From positions 1 to 33,986 of the forward strand of contig JALXCD010000156.1 in NCBI GenBank assembly GCA_026991135.1: 33,986 nucleotides of DNA, in the 5' to 3' direction. The notes below the pieces were generated by a model. That model saw only the letters and a list, made by a program, of their open reading frames with translations. It ran no database searches and was not told where the DNA came from. This DNA is from Deltaproteobacteria bacterium (GTDB taxonomy: Bacteria > Desulfobacterota > Dissulfuribacteria > Dissulfuribacterales > QOAL01). Both the position numbers and the translations under genes were made by a program. Shown in pieces: positions 7,996-17,900 of the stretch; the stretch's first letter is position 1, and every line of letters begins with the position of its first letter.

Positions 7996-8901
7996 TTGAT
8001 TGATCTTAAGGTAAAAATTGGCACCCTGAGGCTAAAAAATCCGGTCCTTTTGGCCTCTGGAACCTGTGGTTATGGAAAAGAGCTTTCTGATTTTCTGGAT
8101 GTCTCAATGCTCGGAGGCATAGTGGTCAAGGGTATTTCTCTTGAGCCCAGAAAGGGTAATCCCCCTCCCAGGATATGTGAAACCCCGTGTGGACTTTTAA
8201 ATTCAATCGGGCTTGAAAACGTAGGAGTAGAAAGGTTCATCAGTGAAAAACTGCCCTGGCTAAAGGATAAGGGTGTTACTGTAATAGTAAATTGCCTTGG
8301 AAATTCCATAGATGAATACAGAGAGCTTTCAGGCCGCCTTGGAAATGTAGATGGGATTCATGCCCTTGAGATAAACATCTCGTGCCCCAATGTGAAAAAA
8401 GGGGGGGCCCTTTTTGGCACAGATCCAGAACTCACCTTTAAGGTTACAAAGGCGGTTAGAGAAGAGACAGATTTACCAATAATAATAAAACTTTCTCCCA
8501 ATGTTACAGATATCTGTGAAATAGCAAGGGCCTGTCAAGAAGGCGGAGCAACGGCCGTGTCCCTGATTAACACCCTTCTTGGAATGGCAATAGATATAGA
8601 GAGAAAAAGGCCTTTTCTCGGAAATATTTTTGGGGGCCTTTCTGGCCCTGCAATAAAGCCTGTTGCCCTTCGGATGGTTTGGCAAGTGGCAAGATGCGTG
8701 GATATCCCTGTTATTGGAATAGGAGGGATTACAAGTTTTAAAGATGCCATTGAATTTTTTATGGCAGGGGCCACAGCCATTCAGGTTGGAACTGCAACAC
8801 TAATAGATCCCACATCATCAGAAAAAATCCTTAATGGCATTATTGACTTCATGAAAGAGAATAACTATCTAAAAATAGCCGATATGAAAATTAAGGATTA
8901 A
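7996..8901 (+). CDS. pyrD: Dihydroorotate dehydrogenase class 1B, catalytic subunit
   Basis: This 301-aa FMN enzyme oxidises dihydroorotate to orotate. KNPVLLASGTCGYG (14-27) is the N-terminal family pattern. The catalytic base Cys130 lies in NISCPNVKKGG at the position known for class 1B enzymes (classes 1A and 1B use Cys, class 2 uses Ser). GIGGI and GATAIQVGTA near the C-terminus bind the FMN phosphate. The start is TTG, 2 bp after the pyrK stop. It is chosen because MIDLKVKIGTLRLKNPV matches the usual start of the family and no ATG is nearby. The pairing with pyrK confirms the class. It ends the plus-strand group, and 223 bp separate it from fusA. Confidence 0.95.
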   Translation: MIDLKVKIGTLRLKNPVLLASGTCGYGKELSDFLDVSMLGGIVVKGISLEPRKGNPPPRICETPCGLLNSIGLENVGVERFISEKLPWLKDKGVTVIVNCLGNSIDEYRELSGRLGNVDGIHALEINISCPNVKKGGALFGTDPELTFKVTKAVREETDLPIIIKLSPNVTDICEIARACQEGGATAVSLINTLLGMAIDIERKRPFLGNIFGGLSGPAIKPVALRMVWQVARCVDIPVIGIGGITSFKDAIEFFMAGATAIQVGTATLIDPTSSEKILNGIIDFMKENNYLKIADMKIKD

Positions 8902-8938
8902 TTGGATAAATATTAACCAAATTTTAACATAATTTTTC

Positions 8939-8967
8939 TTGACAAAAAAAGGTTAAGAAGTTAGATA
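8939..8967 (+). promoter_or_regulatory. Likely promoter of fusA
   Basis: A perfect -35 TTGACA (8939-8944) is followed at 16-17 bp by a weak -10 (TTAGAT 8961-8966, or TAGATA 8962-8967). It would give a leader of about 150 nt before the fusA ATG. The -35 is convincing and the -10 is not. Confidence 0.5.
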
Positions 8968-9065
8968 GGCAAGCCTCTAAAGTCTAGGGATTACCCGAAC
9001 TCTTTAGATCGAGCCAGTTCTAAAAATCACAGACTGAGACAATTGCTTTAGAGGGAAGATAAGGC

Positions 9066-9084
9066 CCCTGATGAACAATCAGGG
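9066..9084 (+). promoter_or_regulatory. Hairpin in the fusA leader
   Basis: CCCTGAT (9066-9072) pairs perfectly with ATCAGGG (9078-9084) across a 5-nt loop. A run that includes GTTTTT follows about 15 nt later, 40 bp before the fusA ATG. It could be a leader attenuator, a processing site or a leftover of the pyrD terminator. The U-run is too distant for a textbook terminator. Confidence 0.4.
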
Positions 9085-9124
9085 CTAGTTAAGAATTTTG
9101 TTTTTAAATCGAGGTAGAAAGGCC

Positions 9125-11206
9125 ATGAAAAAAGATCCAAAAAAGGTTAGAAACATTGGAATCAGCGCACACATTGACGCTGGTAAGACAACCCTTACAG
9201 AAAGGATTCTCTATTACACCAACAGGATCCATGCCATTCACGATGTAAAGGGGAAGGATGGTGTTGGTGCCACAATGGACTTCATGGAGCTAGAAAAGGA
9301 GCGTGGCATCACCATCACCTCTGCTGCAACCTATTGTGAATGGAATGATCATGAGATAAATATCATTGATACCCCTGGGCACGTGGATTTCACCATTGAG
9401 GTTGAAAGGGCCCTGAGGGTGCTGGATGGAGGAATACTGGTCCTTTGCTCTGTTGGTGGCGTCCAGTCGCAGTCAATTACTGTTGATCGCCAGATGGCAA
9501 GGTACAATGTCCCTTGTATAGCATTTGTAAATAAATGTGATAGAAGCGGTGCTAACCCCATGAAGGTTGTGGAACAGCTCAGGGAAAAGCTCAAGCACAA
9601 TGCAGTTGCCATGCAGATTCCAATCGGCCTTGAAAACGACTTTCAAGGAGTGGTTGACCTTTTAAAGATGAAGGCCATCTATTTTGAAGGTAAGCAGGGT
9701 GAAAAGGTGAGAATTGATGAGATCCCTGAAGAACTTAGGGAAGAGGCCGAGGCAAAAAGAGAAGAGCTCATTGATGCAGCGTCCATGTTTTCTGATGAGC
9801 TTATGGAGGCTGCCCTTGAAGGTGAGGTGACAGAAGAGCTCTTGATTGATGCAATTAGGACCGGAACTCTTAAAAGGGAACTCACCCCAGTCTTTATGGG
9901 TTCAGCCTATAAAAATAAGGGTGTTCAACCCTTACTTGATGCCATTACAAGGTATCTACCCCATCCGGGAGAGGTAGAAAATGTTGCCCTTGACCTCGAA
10001 AAGGATGAGGAGAAGGTCGTTCTGGAATCCGACCCGGAAAAACCCCTTGTTTCACTGGCATTTAAGCTTGAAGAGGGAAGATACGGCCAGCTCACCTACA
10101 TAAGGGTATATCAGGGAACCCTTAGAAAGGGAGACTTCATTGTAAATTCCAGAACAGGCAAAAAGGTCAAGGTAGGTAGAGTTGTCAGAATGCATGCCAA
10201 TCAGATGGAAGATATAGAAGAGATCCCTGCTGGCTACATTGGTGCACTTTTCGGTATTGACTGTGCTTCTGGTGACACCTTCACATCCCCTGGCATTCGC
10301 TACAGTATGACTTCTATGCATGTGCCTGAGCCTGTCATTTCCCTTGCCATTGTGCCAGAGGACAATAAAAGCCAGCAGAATATGTCAAAGGCCCTTTCCC
10401 GTTTTTCAAAGGAAGATCCAACCTTCAGGGTCAAAGTTGATCACGAGACTGGAGATACTATTATTTCCGGAATGGGTGAGCTTCACCTTGAGGTATATAT
10501 TGAAAGGATGAGGCGTGAATATAACGCAATTGTCCATACGGGAGCGCCGCAGGTGGCCTACAGGGAAACCATCACCCAGAAGGCGGACTTTAACTACACA
10601 CACAAGAAACAAACAGGTGGTGCCGGGCAATACGGTAGAGTTGCAGGATACATGGAGCCCTTTGACGGCGAGTTTGAATTTGTAAACAAGATCGTTGGAG
10701 GCGCAATACCTTCTGAATTCATCTCATCGGTTGAAAAGGGCTTTAGAAGCGCCATGGAAAAGGGACAGCTTTTGGGATTTCCTGTGACAGGAATAAGAGT
10801 GGTCATAAACGATGGTCAGGCACACTCAGTAGATTCTTCTGATACTGCCTTTCAGGCGGCAGCGCGCGGCGCCTTCAAGGAGGGCTTTCAAAAGGCAAAG
10901 CCTGCAATCCTTGAACCCATAATGAAGGTTGCAGTCGAAACACCTTCTGAATTTCAGGGTGCTGTTATGGGAAGCCTTAACCAAAGACGTGGTATGATAC
11001 TTGGCGCACAGGACGAGGGAGATACCTGTGTAATCGAGGCAGAAGTGCCACTTTCTGAGATGTTTGGTTATTCCACTGACCTTCGTTCCCTTACCCAGGG
11101 AAAGGCCCAGTTTACCATGGAATTTTCCTGCTATCGCCAGGTACCTCAAAATATCTCAGAAGAACTTATTAAAAAGGCACAGGAAAAGAAGAAAAAGGCT
11201 GCCTAA
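9125..11206 (+). CDS. fusA: Elongation factor G, resembling the spdEFG1 / mitochondrial EF-G1 type
   Basis: This translational GTPase moves tRNA and mRNA through the ribosome. GTPase motifs are AHIDAGKTT (15-23), RGIT, DTPGH and NKCD. The start is the ATG at 9125, because [20 protein letters not shown] fits the family and AAAGG/GAGGT sites precede it. The length is 693 aa. The text [47 protein letters not shown] and [11 protein letters not shown] resembles mitochondrial EF-G1 more closely than E. coli FusA. That similarity defines the spdEFG1 class of spirochaetes, planctomycetes and deltaproteobacteria. It stands apart from the rpsL-rpsG-tuf context, as expected for such a copy. The subclass call comes from recalled sequences, not an alignment. 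Confidence 0.93.
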   Translation: MKKDPKKVRNIGISAHIDAGKTTLTERILYYTNRIHAIHDVKGKDGVGATMDFMELEKERGITITSAATYCEWNDHEINIIDTPGHVDFTIEVERALRVLDGGILVLCSVGGVQSQSITVDRQMARYNVPCIAFVNKCDRSGANPMKVVEQLREKLKHNAVAMQIPIGLENDFQGVVDLLKMKAIYFEGKQGEKVRIDEIPEELREEAEAKREELIDAASMFSDELMEAALEGEVTEELLIDAIRTGTLKRELTPVFMGSAYKNKGVQPLLDAITRYLPHPGEVENVALDLEKDEEKVVLESDPEKPLVSLAFKLEEGRYGQLTYIRVYQGTLRKGDFIVNSRTGKKVKVGRVVRMHANQMEDIEEIPAGYIGALFGIDCASGDTFTSPGIRYSMTSMHVPEPVISLAIVPEDNKSQQNMSKALSRFSKEDPTFRVKVDHETGDTIISGMGELHLEVYIERMRREYNAIVHTGAPQVAYRETITQKADFNYTHKKQTGGAGQYGRVAGYMEPFDGEFEFVNKIVGGAIPSEFISSVEKGFRSAMEKGQLLGFPVTGIRVVINDGQAHSVDSSDTAFQAAARGAFKEGFQKAKPAILEPIMKVAVETPSEFQGAVMGSLNQRRGMILGAQDEGDTCVIEAEVPLSEMFGYSTDLRSLTQGKAQFTMEFSCYRQVPQNISEELIKKAQEKKKKAA

Positions 11207-11214
11207 TTAATGGA

Positions 11215-12003
11215 ATGGAAAAAAGAAGAGAGCTTGCCAGGTCTTTACAAAGTGGGCCTGGCAGTAGCAATAATATCATCTACTTGCGGGAAAGGTCCAT
11301 CACAATGTTAAAAAGAGAGTTAATTCTAAGAAACCCTTTAAGCATAGTTAAAACAGAAGACAAAGAGCCCTTAAAGGAAGGCCAGTTTGGGGCAGTCCTT
11401 GCCAAGGCGGGTGTAGGTAAAACCGCTTTTTTGGTACAGCTTGCCCTGAGCAACCTTTTAAGGGATAGAAATGTCCTTCATGTAAGCCTCACCCAGCCTG
11501 TTAGAAAGGTATGTCTCTGGTATGAAGAGGTCTTTCACAATATCTCACAGGAATACCAAATAAAAAATACCACCGAGCTTTGGGAGACCATTCTTCCCCA
11601 CAGATTCATAATGACCTTTAACAAAAATGACTTTTCCATTGACCGGTTTGAAGAACGGGTTAATGACCTTACCGAACAGGGAATATTTTTCCCCCAGCTT
11701 GTCATTATTGATGGACTGGATTTTGACGAAGGAAGCAGAGAATCCCTTACTGAGCTAAAGATACTTGCCAGAGAAATGGGTTTTCCTGTGTGGTTTGCCA
11801 TTACAGTTGGCCCTGATGAGGTTCTTAAAAAAGGGACCTTGCCTACAAACGTGGAGCCAATTTCCGATCTTTTCGAGATCCTTATCGGTCTTAAGGCCTC
11901 CAAAAAGGAGATAAATATTTTGCTTCTTAAGGGTGAGCCATCAAAGGATGAAGAAAATGTCTATCTTGACCCTTCAACCCTTCTTATAAAAGACAGAAAA
12001 TAA
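11215..12003 (+). CDS. RecA/KaiC-like P-loop ATPase, function unknown
   Basis: This 262-aa soluble protein has one RecA-fold ATPase core. The Walker A motif is AKAGVGKT (63-70), with Ala in place of the usual first Gly. The Walker B strand is LVIIDGLDF. A core strand, NVLHVSLTQP, precedes the variable middle. It lacks the DNA-binding loops of RecA and the second domain of KaiC, so I assign no role. The gene starts 8 bp after the fusA stop. ATGs occur at 11210 (another frame) and 11215. An internal ATG at 11308, preceded by GGGAAAGG, would remove a poorly structured 31-residue head and may be the true start. It is probably co-transcribed with fusA. Confidence 0.75.
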   Translation: MEKRRELARSLQSGPGSSNNIIYLRERSITMLKRELILRNPLSIVKTEDKEPLKEGQFGAVLAKAGVGKTAFLVQLALSNLLRDRNVLHVSLTQPVRKVCLWYEEVFHNISQEYQIKNTTELWETILPHRFIMTFNKNDFSIDRFEERVNDLTEQGIFFPQLVIIDGLDFDEGSRESLTELKILAREMGFPVWFAITVGPDEVLKKGTLPTNVEPISDLFEILIGLKASKKEINILLLKGEPSKDEENVYLDPSTLLIKDRK

Positions 12004-12006
12004 AAG

Positions 12007-12972
12007 GTGCCTGAAAAACTTCTTGAAATAAAGAACCTTTCTATAGCTATAAAGGAAAAAAAACGCTCCTTGCATCCTGTAAGGGGCGTTTCTTTTTTTA
12101 TAAATAAGGCCCAAAGGGTATGTCTTGTTGGAGAGTCGGGCTGTGGAAAGACATTAACCGCCTTTAGCATAATGAGGCTTTTACCAGATGATAAATTTTC
12201 ATTAACCGGCTCAATTGAATTTGATGGAAAATCCATTTTGGACCTCTCACACGATGAAATGAGAAGGCTCAGGGGAAAGGCCATCTCCATGATATTTCAA
12301 GAGCCAATGACCGCACTGAACCCGGTATTTAAGATTGGTGACCAGATAGTTGAGGCAATCCTTGTCCATGAAAGACTTAAAAAGGAAAAAGCAAAGGAAC
12401 GTGCCATTAATATGCTTTTCAAGGTAGGAGTGCCTGAACCTGATATAACCTTCAACCAGTATCCCCACGAACTTTCAGGAGGCCTTAGACAAAGGGCAAT
12501 GATTGCAATGGCTCTTTCCTGTAGTCCAAATCTATTGATTGCCGATGAGCCAACAACGGCCCTTGATGTGACCATTCAGGCACAGATACTGGATCTATTA
12601 AGAATGCTTTCTGACTCCTTGGGACTTACCCTTTTACTCATTACTCACAATCTTGGAGTGGTTGCCCAGATTGCCCAGAAGGTCCTTGTAATGTACGCTG
12701 GAAAGATAGTTGAAGAATCACCAGTTAAGGACCTCTTTAAGGAGCCCTTGCACCCTTATACAAAGGGACTTATAAAGTCAGTTCCCTATGGACAGAACAT
12801 TAAAGGTAAAAGGCTTTATGCAATTCCAGGGCATGTTCCAGGTATTGAAAATATTCCAGGCGGATGTGCCTTTTACAAAAGGTGCAATCATGCAAAAGAA
12901 GTCTGCTCAAAGAGACAACCTGAACTTTTGACTTTGGGAAATGGAAGAGGAGTTGCCTGCCATCTTTATTAA
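12007..12972 (+). CDS. Oligopeptide/dipeptide ABC transporter ATP-binding protein (OppD/DppD type)
   Basis: This 321-aa ATPase powers peptide uptake. Walker A is GESGCGKT (42-49), the signature LSGGLRQR (156-163), Walker B LLIADEP (176-182) and the switch His214. HPYTKGLIKSVP (249-260) opens the C-terminal domain specific to the Opp/Dpp family. That domain carries four cysteines (287, 293, 300, 318), a conserved feature of the family. The start is GTG, 3 bp after the preceding stop, and no ATG is available nearby. No permease, binding protein or partner ATPase is adjacent, so its transporter must be assembled from genes elsewhere. Its stop is 1 bp from the convergent recD stop. Confidence 0.9.
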   Translation: MPEKLLEIKNLSIAIKEKKRSLHPVRGVSFFINKAQRVCLVGESGCGKTLTAFSIMRLLPDDKFSLTGSIEFDGKSILDLSHDEMRRLRGKAISMIFQEPMTALNPVFKIGDQIVEAILVHERLKKEKAKERAINMLFKVGVPEPDITFNQYPHELSGGLRQRAMIAMALSCSPNLLIADEPTTALDVTIQAQILDLLRMLSDSLGLTLLLITHNLGVVAQIAQKVLVMYAGKIVEESPVKDLFKEPLHPYTKGLIKSVPYGQNIKGKRLYAIPGHVPGIENIPGGCAFYKRCNHAKEVCSKRQPELLTLGNGRGVACHLY

Positions 12973-12973
12973 G

Positions 12974-14878
12974 CTAGTCAATGCCCCACAAACGCATGCC
13001 CAATCCTGACATTCTCATTGTGGGCTGAGTAATAGCGCGTCTTAGTGCCTCTTTTGCCCCAATTATTGTAATCTTTTCCCTGGCCCTGGTTATGGCCGTA
13101 TAAAGAAGCTCGCGTCCAATTATGAGGCTATCTTCCCTTGGAAGAATAAAAAGGACTCTTTTAAATTCAGAACCCTGACTTACATGGACTGTAACTGCCC
13201 ATGCAGGTTCAAATCGCGGAAGACGGGAAGGGGCCAGGAACCTGATTCCTTCATCCTTTTGCAAAAAGCCCACCTTCAGTCCATCCTCCATTTTCCAGGT
13301 AATTCCTATATCTCCATTAAAAAGACCAAGTTCATAATCATTTTTCCTGATTATTATGGGAAGGCCGTGGTGTAAACCATGCTCAAATAAATTTTTACCA
13401 AAAAAGCGATTAGAGACAAACTGATTTAAATTTTTGTTCCCAAAAGGTCCTTCTTTAATGGCGCAAAGAATCTTAAATTCTTCTAAAAGCCCTAGAGCTG
13501 AAGAAGGTTCCTTTTCTTTTTTTACAGCCTGAACGAATACCCTCATTTGGTATTCAATGAAGGAAGAAAGCTTGATGTCCTTTATATCAAAAAATTCTAT
13601 TCCCTTTAGATCAGGCCTTTTTAAAAGATCAAAAGCAGTGTCAAAATCCCCCTTGTTTACAGCATCAGATAGCTCGTAAATACCGCTTCCTTCTTTAAAT
13701 CTAAAATTGTGGCAAAGGGTTATGATGGAATCGCGTAAATCTGATACTTTCTGGTCTCCTTCCACTTTATTTATAGGCTCACCAATGGCCCTTGCCATTT
13801 CAAAAAATTCTTTTGAATAGACAAAACTCCCTGTTCCTTTACAAATATCTGAAAGGACATTTCCCGCTTCTACTGAGGCCAACTGATCTTTGTCCCCAAC
13901 GAGTATCAGCTTTGATCCTTCGCCAAGTGCATCAATCAGATGATACATCATTGGAAGGTCAAGCATACTCACTTCATCAACTATGATGACATCAAAATCT
14001 AGAGGATTTTGGTTATTGTACCTAAAGACCCCCTGTCTCTTCCCACTACCTAGCAATCTGTGGACTGTGATTGCCTTTTGAGCTAAAAGTCCTTCATAAA
14101 TAGCCTCAACAATTCCAGCAAGGGCCTTTTCCTTTTTTAGGACTGGAATAATAGCCTCAAAGACAACTTGTATAGACTCTGTTAACCTTGATGCAGCCTT
14201 TCCTGTCGGTGCTGAAAGGGCAATCCTTAAATCCGAACCCTTGATGGCACTTGACATTGAAAGAAGCAGAATTATTGAGGCAATGGTCCTTGTCTTTCCA
14301 GTTCCAGGTCCTCCAGTTATCACCAGCAGATCCTTCTTAAGGGCGTTTAGACAGGCCAATTTTTGCCAGTTTGGACTTGTGGGACTGGCAGGAAAAAGCT
14401 TATCTAATATCCTAAGCTCTGTGTCTGTAATGGACATTGAAGGACTTTTTGAAAGTTCCAGGAGTCTTTGAGAAATACTCTTTTCAAAAAAAAGATATTT
14501 TTGGATGTAAAGGTTATCTTTTTCCAGGGCCATTGGCCGAATATCTGATGAAGTCCCAAGAACCGTGGGAAATTGGTCCAAAGATAAGGTGATGGAGTTA
14601 AAATCAAAGCTTTTTTTAAATATTTTATAAAGGCCCTTTTCACTGGCATATTCCTTTAAAAATCCTGGATTGAGCTTTAAGCAGGTATGGGAGTCTTCTA
14701 TTGCACAGGCACAAAGATAACAAAGGGCACAAATCTCTTTTGAAAGTCCAGGCTCTATCCTTTTTAGAAATCTTACAAATTCTACACCAGAAGATTCAAG
14801 TTCACCCAAATACCCAGCCAAAAAGAAGGATTCAAAAAAATCTCTTTTTTCAGGTGGTTTCAAATAAAATGGCTCCAT
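12974..14878 (-). CDS. recD: Exodeoxyribonuclease V alpha subunit RecD
   Basis: This 634-aa 5'-3' helicase subunit of RecBCD repairs double-strand breaks with RecB and RecC. Superfamily 1B motifs are visible: Walker A GGPGTGKT (189-196), APTGKAASRL, DVIIVDEVSMLD, LILVGDKDQLASVEAG, TVHVSQGSEF and LLYTAITRAREK. The length is close to E. coli RecD (608 aa). The N-terminal domain has an unusual cysteine group (residues 50, 53, 56, 58 and 66). Whether this binds metal cannot be told from the sequence. The gene is last in the recC-recB-recD order, 40 bp after recB, with a 13-bp palindrome (14896-14908) in the gap. Confidence 0.95.
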   Translation of the reverse strand: MEPFYLKPPEKRDFFESFFLAGYLGELESSGVEFVRFLKRIEPGLSKEICALCYLCACAIEDSHTCLKLNPGFLKEYASEKGLYKIFKKSFDFNSITLSLDQFPTVLGTSSDIRPMALEKDNLYIQKYLFFEKSISQRLLELSKSPSMSITDTELRILDKLFPASPTSPNWQKLACLNALKKDLLVITGGPGTGKTRTIASIILLLSMSSAIKGSDLRIALSAPTGKAASRLTESIQVVFEAIIPVLKKEKALAGIVEAIYEGLLAQKAITVHRLLGSGKRQGVFRYNNQNPLDFDVIIVDEVSMLDLPMMYHLIDALGEGSKLILVGDKDQLASVEAGNVLSDICKGTGSFVYSKEFFEMARAIGEPINKVEGDQKVSDLRDSIITLCHNFRFKEGSGIYELSDAVNKGDFDTAFDLLKRPDLKGIEFFDIKDIKLSSFIEYQMRVFVQAVKKEKEPSSALGLLEEFKILCAIKEGPFGNKNLNQFVSNRFFGKNLFEHGLHHGLPIIIRKNDYELGLFNGDIGITWKMEDGLKVGFLQKDEGIRFLAPSRLPRFEPAWAVTVHVSQGSEFKRVLFILPREDSLIIGRELLYTAITRAREKITIIGAKEALRRAITQPTMRMSGLGMRLWGID

Positions 14879-14918
14879 GATTTCAGTCTTTTACTGGAAA
14901 AATTTTCCTGGCTAGTTT

Positions 14919-17900
14919 TTATAAAATGGGAAGCTTTTCCTTAAGCCTTTCCTTAAGTTCATGCCTTGAAATAAAAAGGACACCATATCTTGAACCATTT
15001 TTTTTGTGCCCGGCTCCTCTTAAAAATAGATAGATTGCACCTTTTACAAGGGGCCTTTTGTCATTTTTTGAATATATTCTTTTAAGATAGGTCTCAAATG
15101 CCTTGATGTAGATTGCAGCCTGAAGCCAGTAGTCATGTGCATCCATGGCCATCTCCATATTTTTTCTAGAATAATCCTCAATGGCAGGCCCAAGCCAATT
15201 GCTTTTATAATCAAGGCAGTAATATGAATCACCAAATTTAAAGGTAAGATCAATGAACCCCTTTATCACCCCTCCTTCAAGATCATCAAAAAGCCTAGAA
15301 TAAATTCCGATCTCTGCCCTGTTAAAGGACATGTGAAAGTCCATTTCCTTTACCATATTGCCTTTTTCTATATCTTTAAGCCTTAAACCAGGTAAAATCT
15401 CTGTGCCAAAAATATTGTAGATATGTTCTGAAAGGACACAGGTCCACTCTTGATCAAAACCATATTCATTGATTAAATCCTTTGCCCTTTCAAAGATTTC
15501 ATCCCTTTCTGCATCAAAATCAATTGTTTCCAGCAACTTATGAATAAGATCTCCTGCATGGGTACCCTTTGGAAAGGCTAAGATTGAATGTGTTTTCCGA
15601 AGATCATGGGGATCTTTTGCCATATCGAGTTTTAGAAAAGATGAATCAAGGTCCTCAACCAATGCCTCATTTGCTATGGAAGAATAGCTTAGCCTTCTCC
15701 ATGACCAGGGTGCAAGGGGAAGGCGCCTAATCTTTGGAACATCAAAAAGATAATCAGAATATCTTTCTGTTATTTCCTTTTCTTTAAAGGATTTTACATC
15801 TAAGAACTTTTCATCCTTAAAAAATGCTTCGAGCCCCTTTTTGCCATATAGCTTCCCAAGATATCTTTTTAACTTTTCCTCATTATCCTTTACTTCACCT
15901 TCTAAAAACGCAGCATGTTCATTTAAAAGCCCATTAAAAAAGCCGCCTTTAAGTGCCAGATAGCACTTTGCCTTGGCCCTGGTAAGTGCCACATAAATCA
16001 ATCTCTGGGTTTCGGAAAATGCTTCTTTTTCCTGTTCCTCCCTATGCTCATTATGAGAACCCTTGCCTTCCATGCCCTCAAAAATTCCCGTTAGCCACCT
16101 TTTAAAATCCCTGTCTTCAGGCCTTTTTGGGGCAGTTTCAACCACATAGGAACTGCACCTGTGACAGAAATAATAATCATTTGGCTTTGGATTCATTTCA
16201 TCCAAAAAGGGCAAAAAGACAACTGGAAACTCAAGCCCCTTGCTCTTGTGATAGGTCATGATGTTTACAATATTTTCATCTGTCTCTAGCCTTAGCTCAT
16301 GCTCTTCCTCAAGCTCCCTTGGATTTTCAATATTTTCCTTAAGCCAGGCTATAAGCCTTTCACCACCTTCTTTTTCCAACTCCGCCTTGGAAAGAAGCTC
16401 TGAAAGATGCCTTAAATTTGTAAGGGCCCTTTCTCCATCCCTGCTTGAAAGAAGTCTTTCAGGCACATTAAATCTTTTAAAAAGGGTCATTAGCATGGGA
16501 AAGACTCCACTTTGTTGCCAGATGAGCTTAAGCTCATGAAACTTATCACATATTCCATCCCATCCTTCTAAATCATTTTTTAGTTCTAAAAGCTCCTTTG
16601 CAGAAACGCCCAAAAGCCTTGTGCAAAGAGCTGCGGATACGGCCTTTGAATCTAAAGGATTAAAGATACCATTTAATACATACAAAAGCTCTCTAGCCTC
16701 AAAGGAAGAAAAAACACTATTTTTTCCACTATAAGCAAAGGGAATTCCAAGCCTTGTAAGTTCCCTTGCTACGATCGTAGCCTCATAATGACTCCTGACC
16801 AAAACCGTTATATCCCCTGCTGTTAAGGGCCTCTTCTTAACATCTCCTTGATATATCCATGCCCTTTTTTGCTGGCCCAAATAAATCAGCCTTTTTATTT
16901 CAAGACAAAAAAGCCTTTCAGTGGGGATTTCGTTTATATTGTTGGCTGAGACATTACCTGAAACGTCATCAATCAAAAACTCAAACCCTTCTTCCCTATA
17001 GCCATCTATAAAAAGCCATTCTCCCCTCTGAGCCGTGACCCGTTGATAACGGATTCCATCAAAAACAAAGGGATTTTCATCCTGATTTAAGAAAATTTCA
17101 TTTATTATTTCGACTAGTTCAGGGTTTGAACGCCAGTTTCTTGAAAGGCTAAATATCCTTGTTTCTGGTATCTTCTTTTTTGCACGAATATAAGTAAATA
17201 TATCCGCCCCTCTAAAGCCATAGATCGCCTGTTTGGGATCGCCAATAAGAATAAGGGTAGATTTGTTATAATCATCATAGATTCTTTTAAAAATTTTCCA
17301 TTGGATTGAGTCTGTATCTTGAAATTCATCTATCAATGCAACAGGAAATTTATCTCTAATCTTATGACTGAGTATCTTTCCAAACCTTTTATGATAAATT
17401 GCATCCTTAAGATTAAGGAGCATATCATCATAGGAAAAAAGCATCTCCTTTTGTTTTTCTTTTGATACATAATCAAGTGTAAAGGCTATTGAATCACGCA
17501 AAAGGGCTGAAAATAGTCTTTTCTCAATACCTTCGTAAAAAAAATAGAGCCTCTGAATACCTGAAATTAACGAGTCTTTTAAAATGAGATCATGATGCTT
17601 TTTTAAAAAGGAACGACCTGATTCTTTCCATTTTAATAATAGGCTTTCTTTAAGTTTTTTTCTTGTACTGATATCTATTTTTTTAAGGTCCTTTGATTTA
17701 CTTGAGACAAAGGCATCAAATAAAAAGTCCAAATTTTCTCCAGAAGCAACATTACTTAAATCCAATAAGGGAAGACCTGGTATTTTTGAATCATGTCTTG
17801 GAGAAAAAGAATCTAGTTCCGAAAAGGCCTTTTTTAACCCGGTCTTAAGTCTTCTGACCATCATCTTTTTAATGGCGTCACGGGAAATGAAATTCCCGAT

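Noticed and set aside
9098-9124. TTG at 9098 as the start of fusA, adding nine residues
   Set aside because: The ATG at 9125 has AAAGG and GAGGT sites in front and matches the family N-terminus; the extra residues match nothing known.
14896-14908. Palindrome GGAAAAATTTTCC between recB and recD as a LexA box
   Set aside because: It does not match known SOS-box consensus forms and lies inside the operon, not at its promoter.
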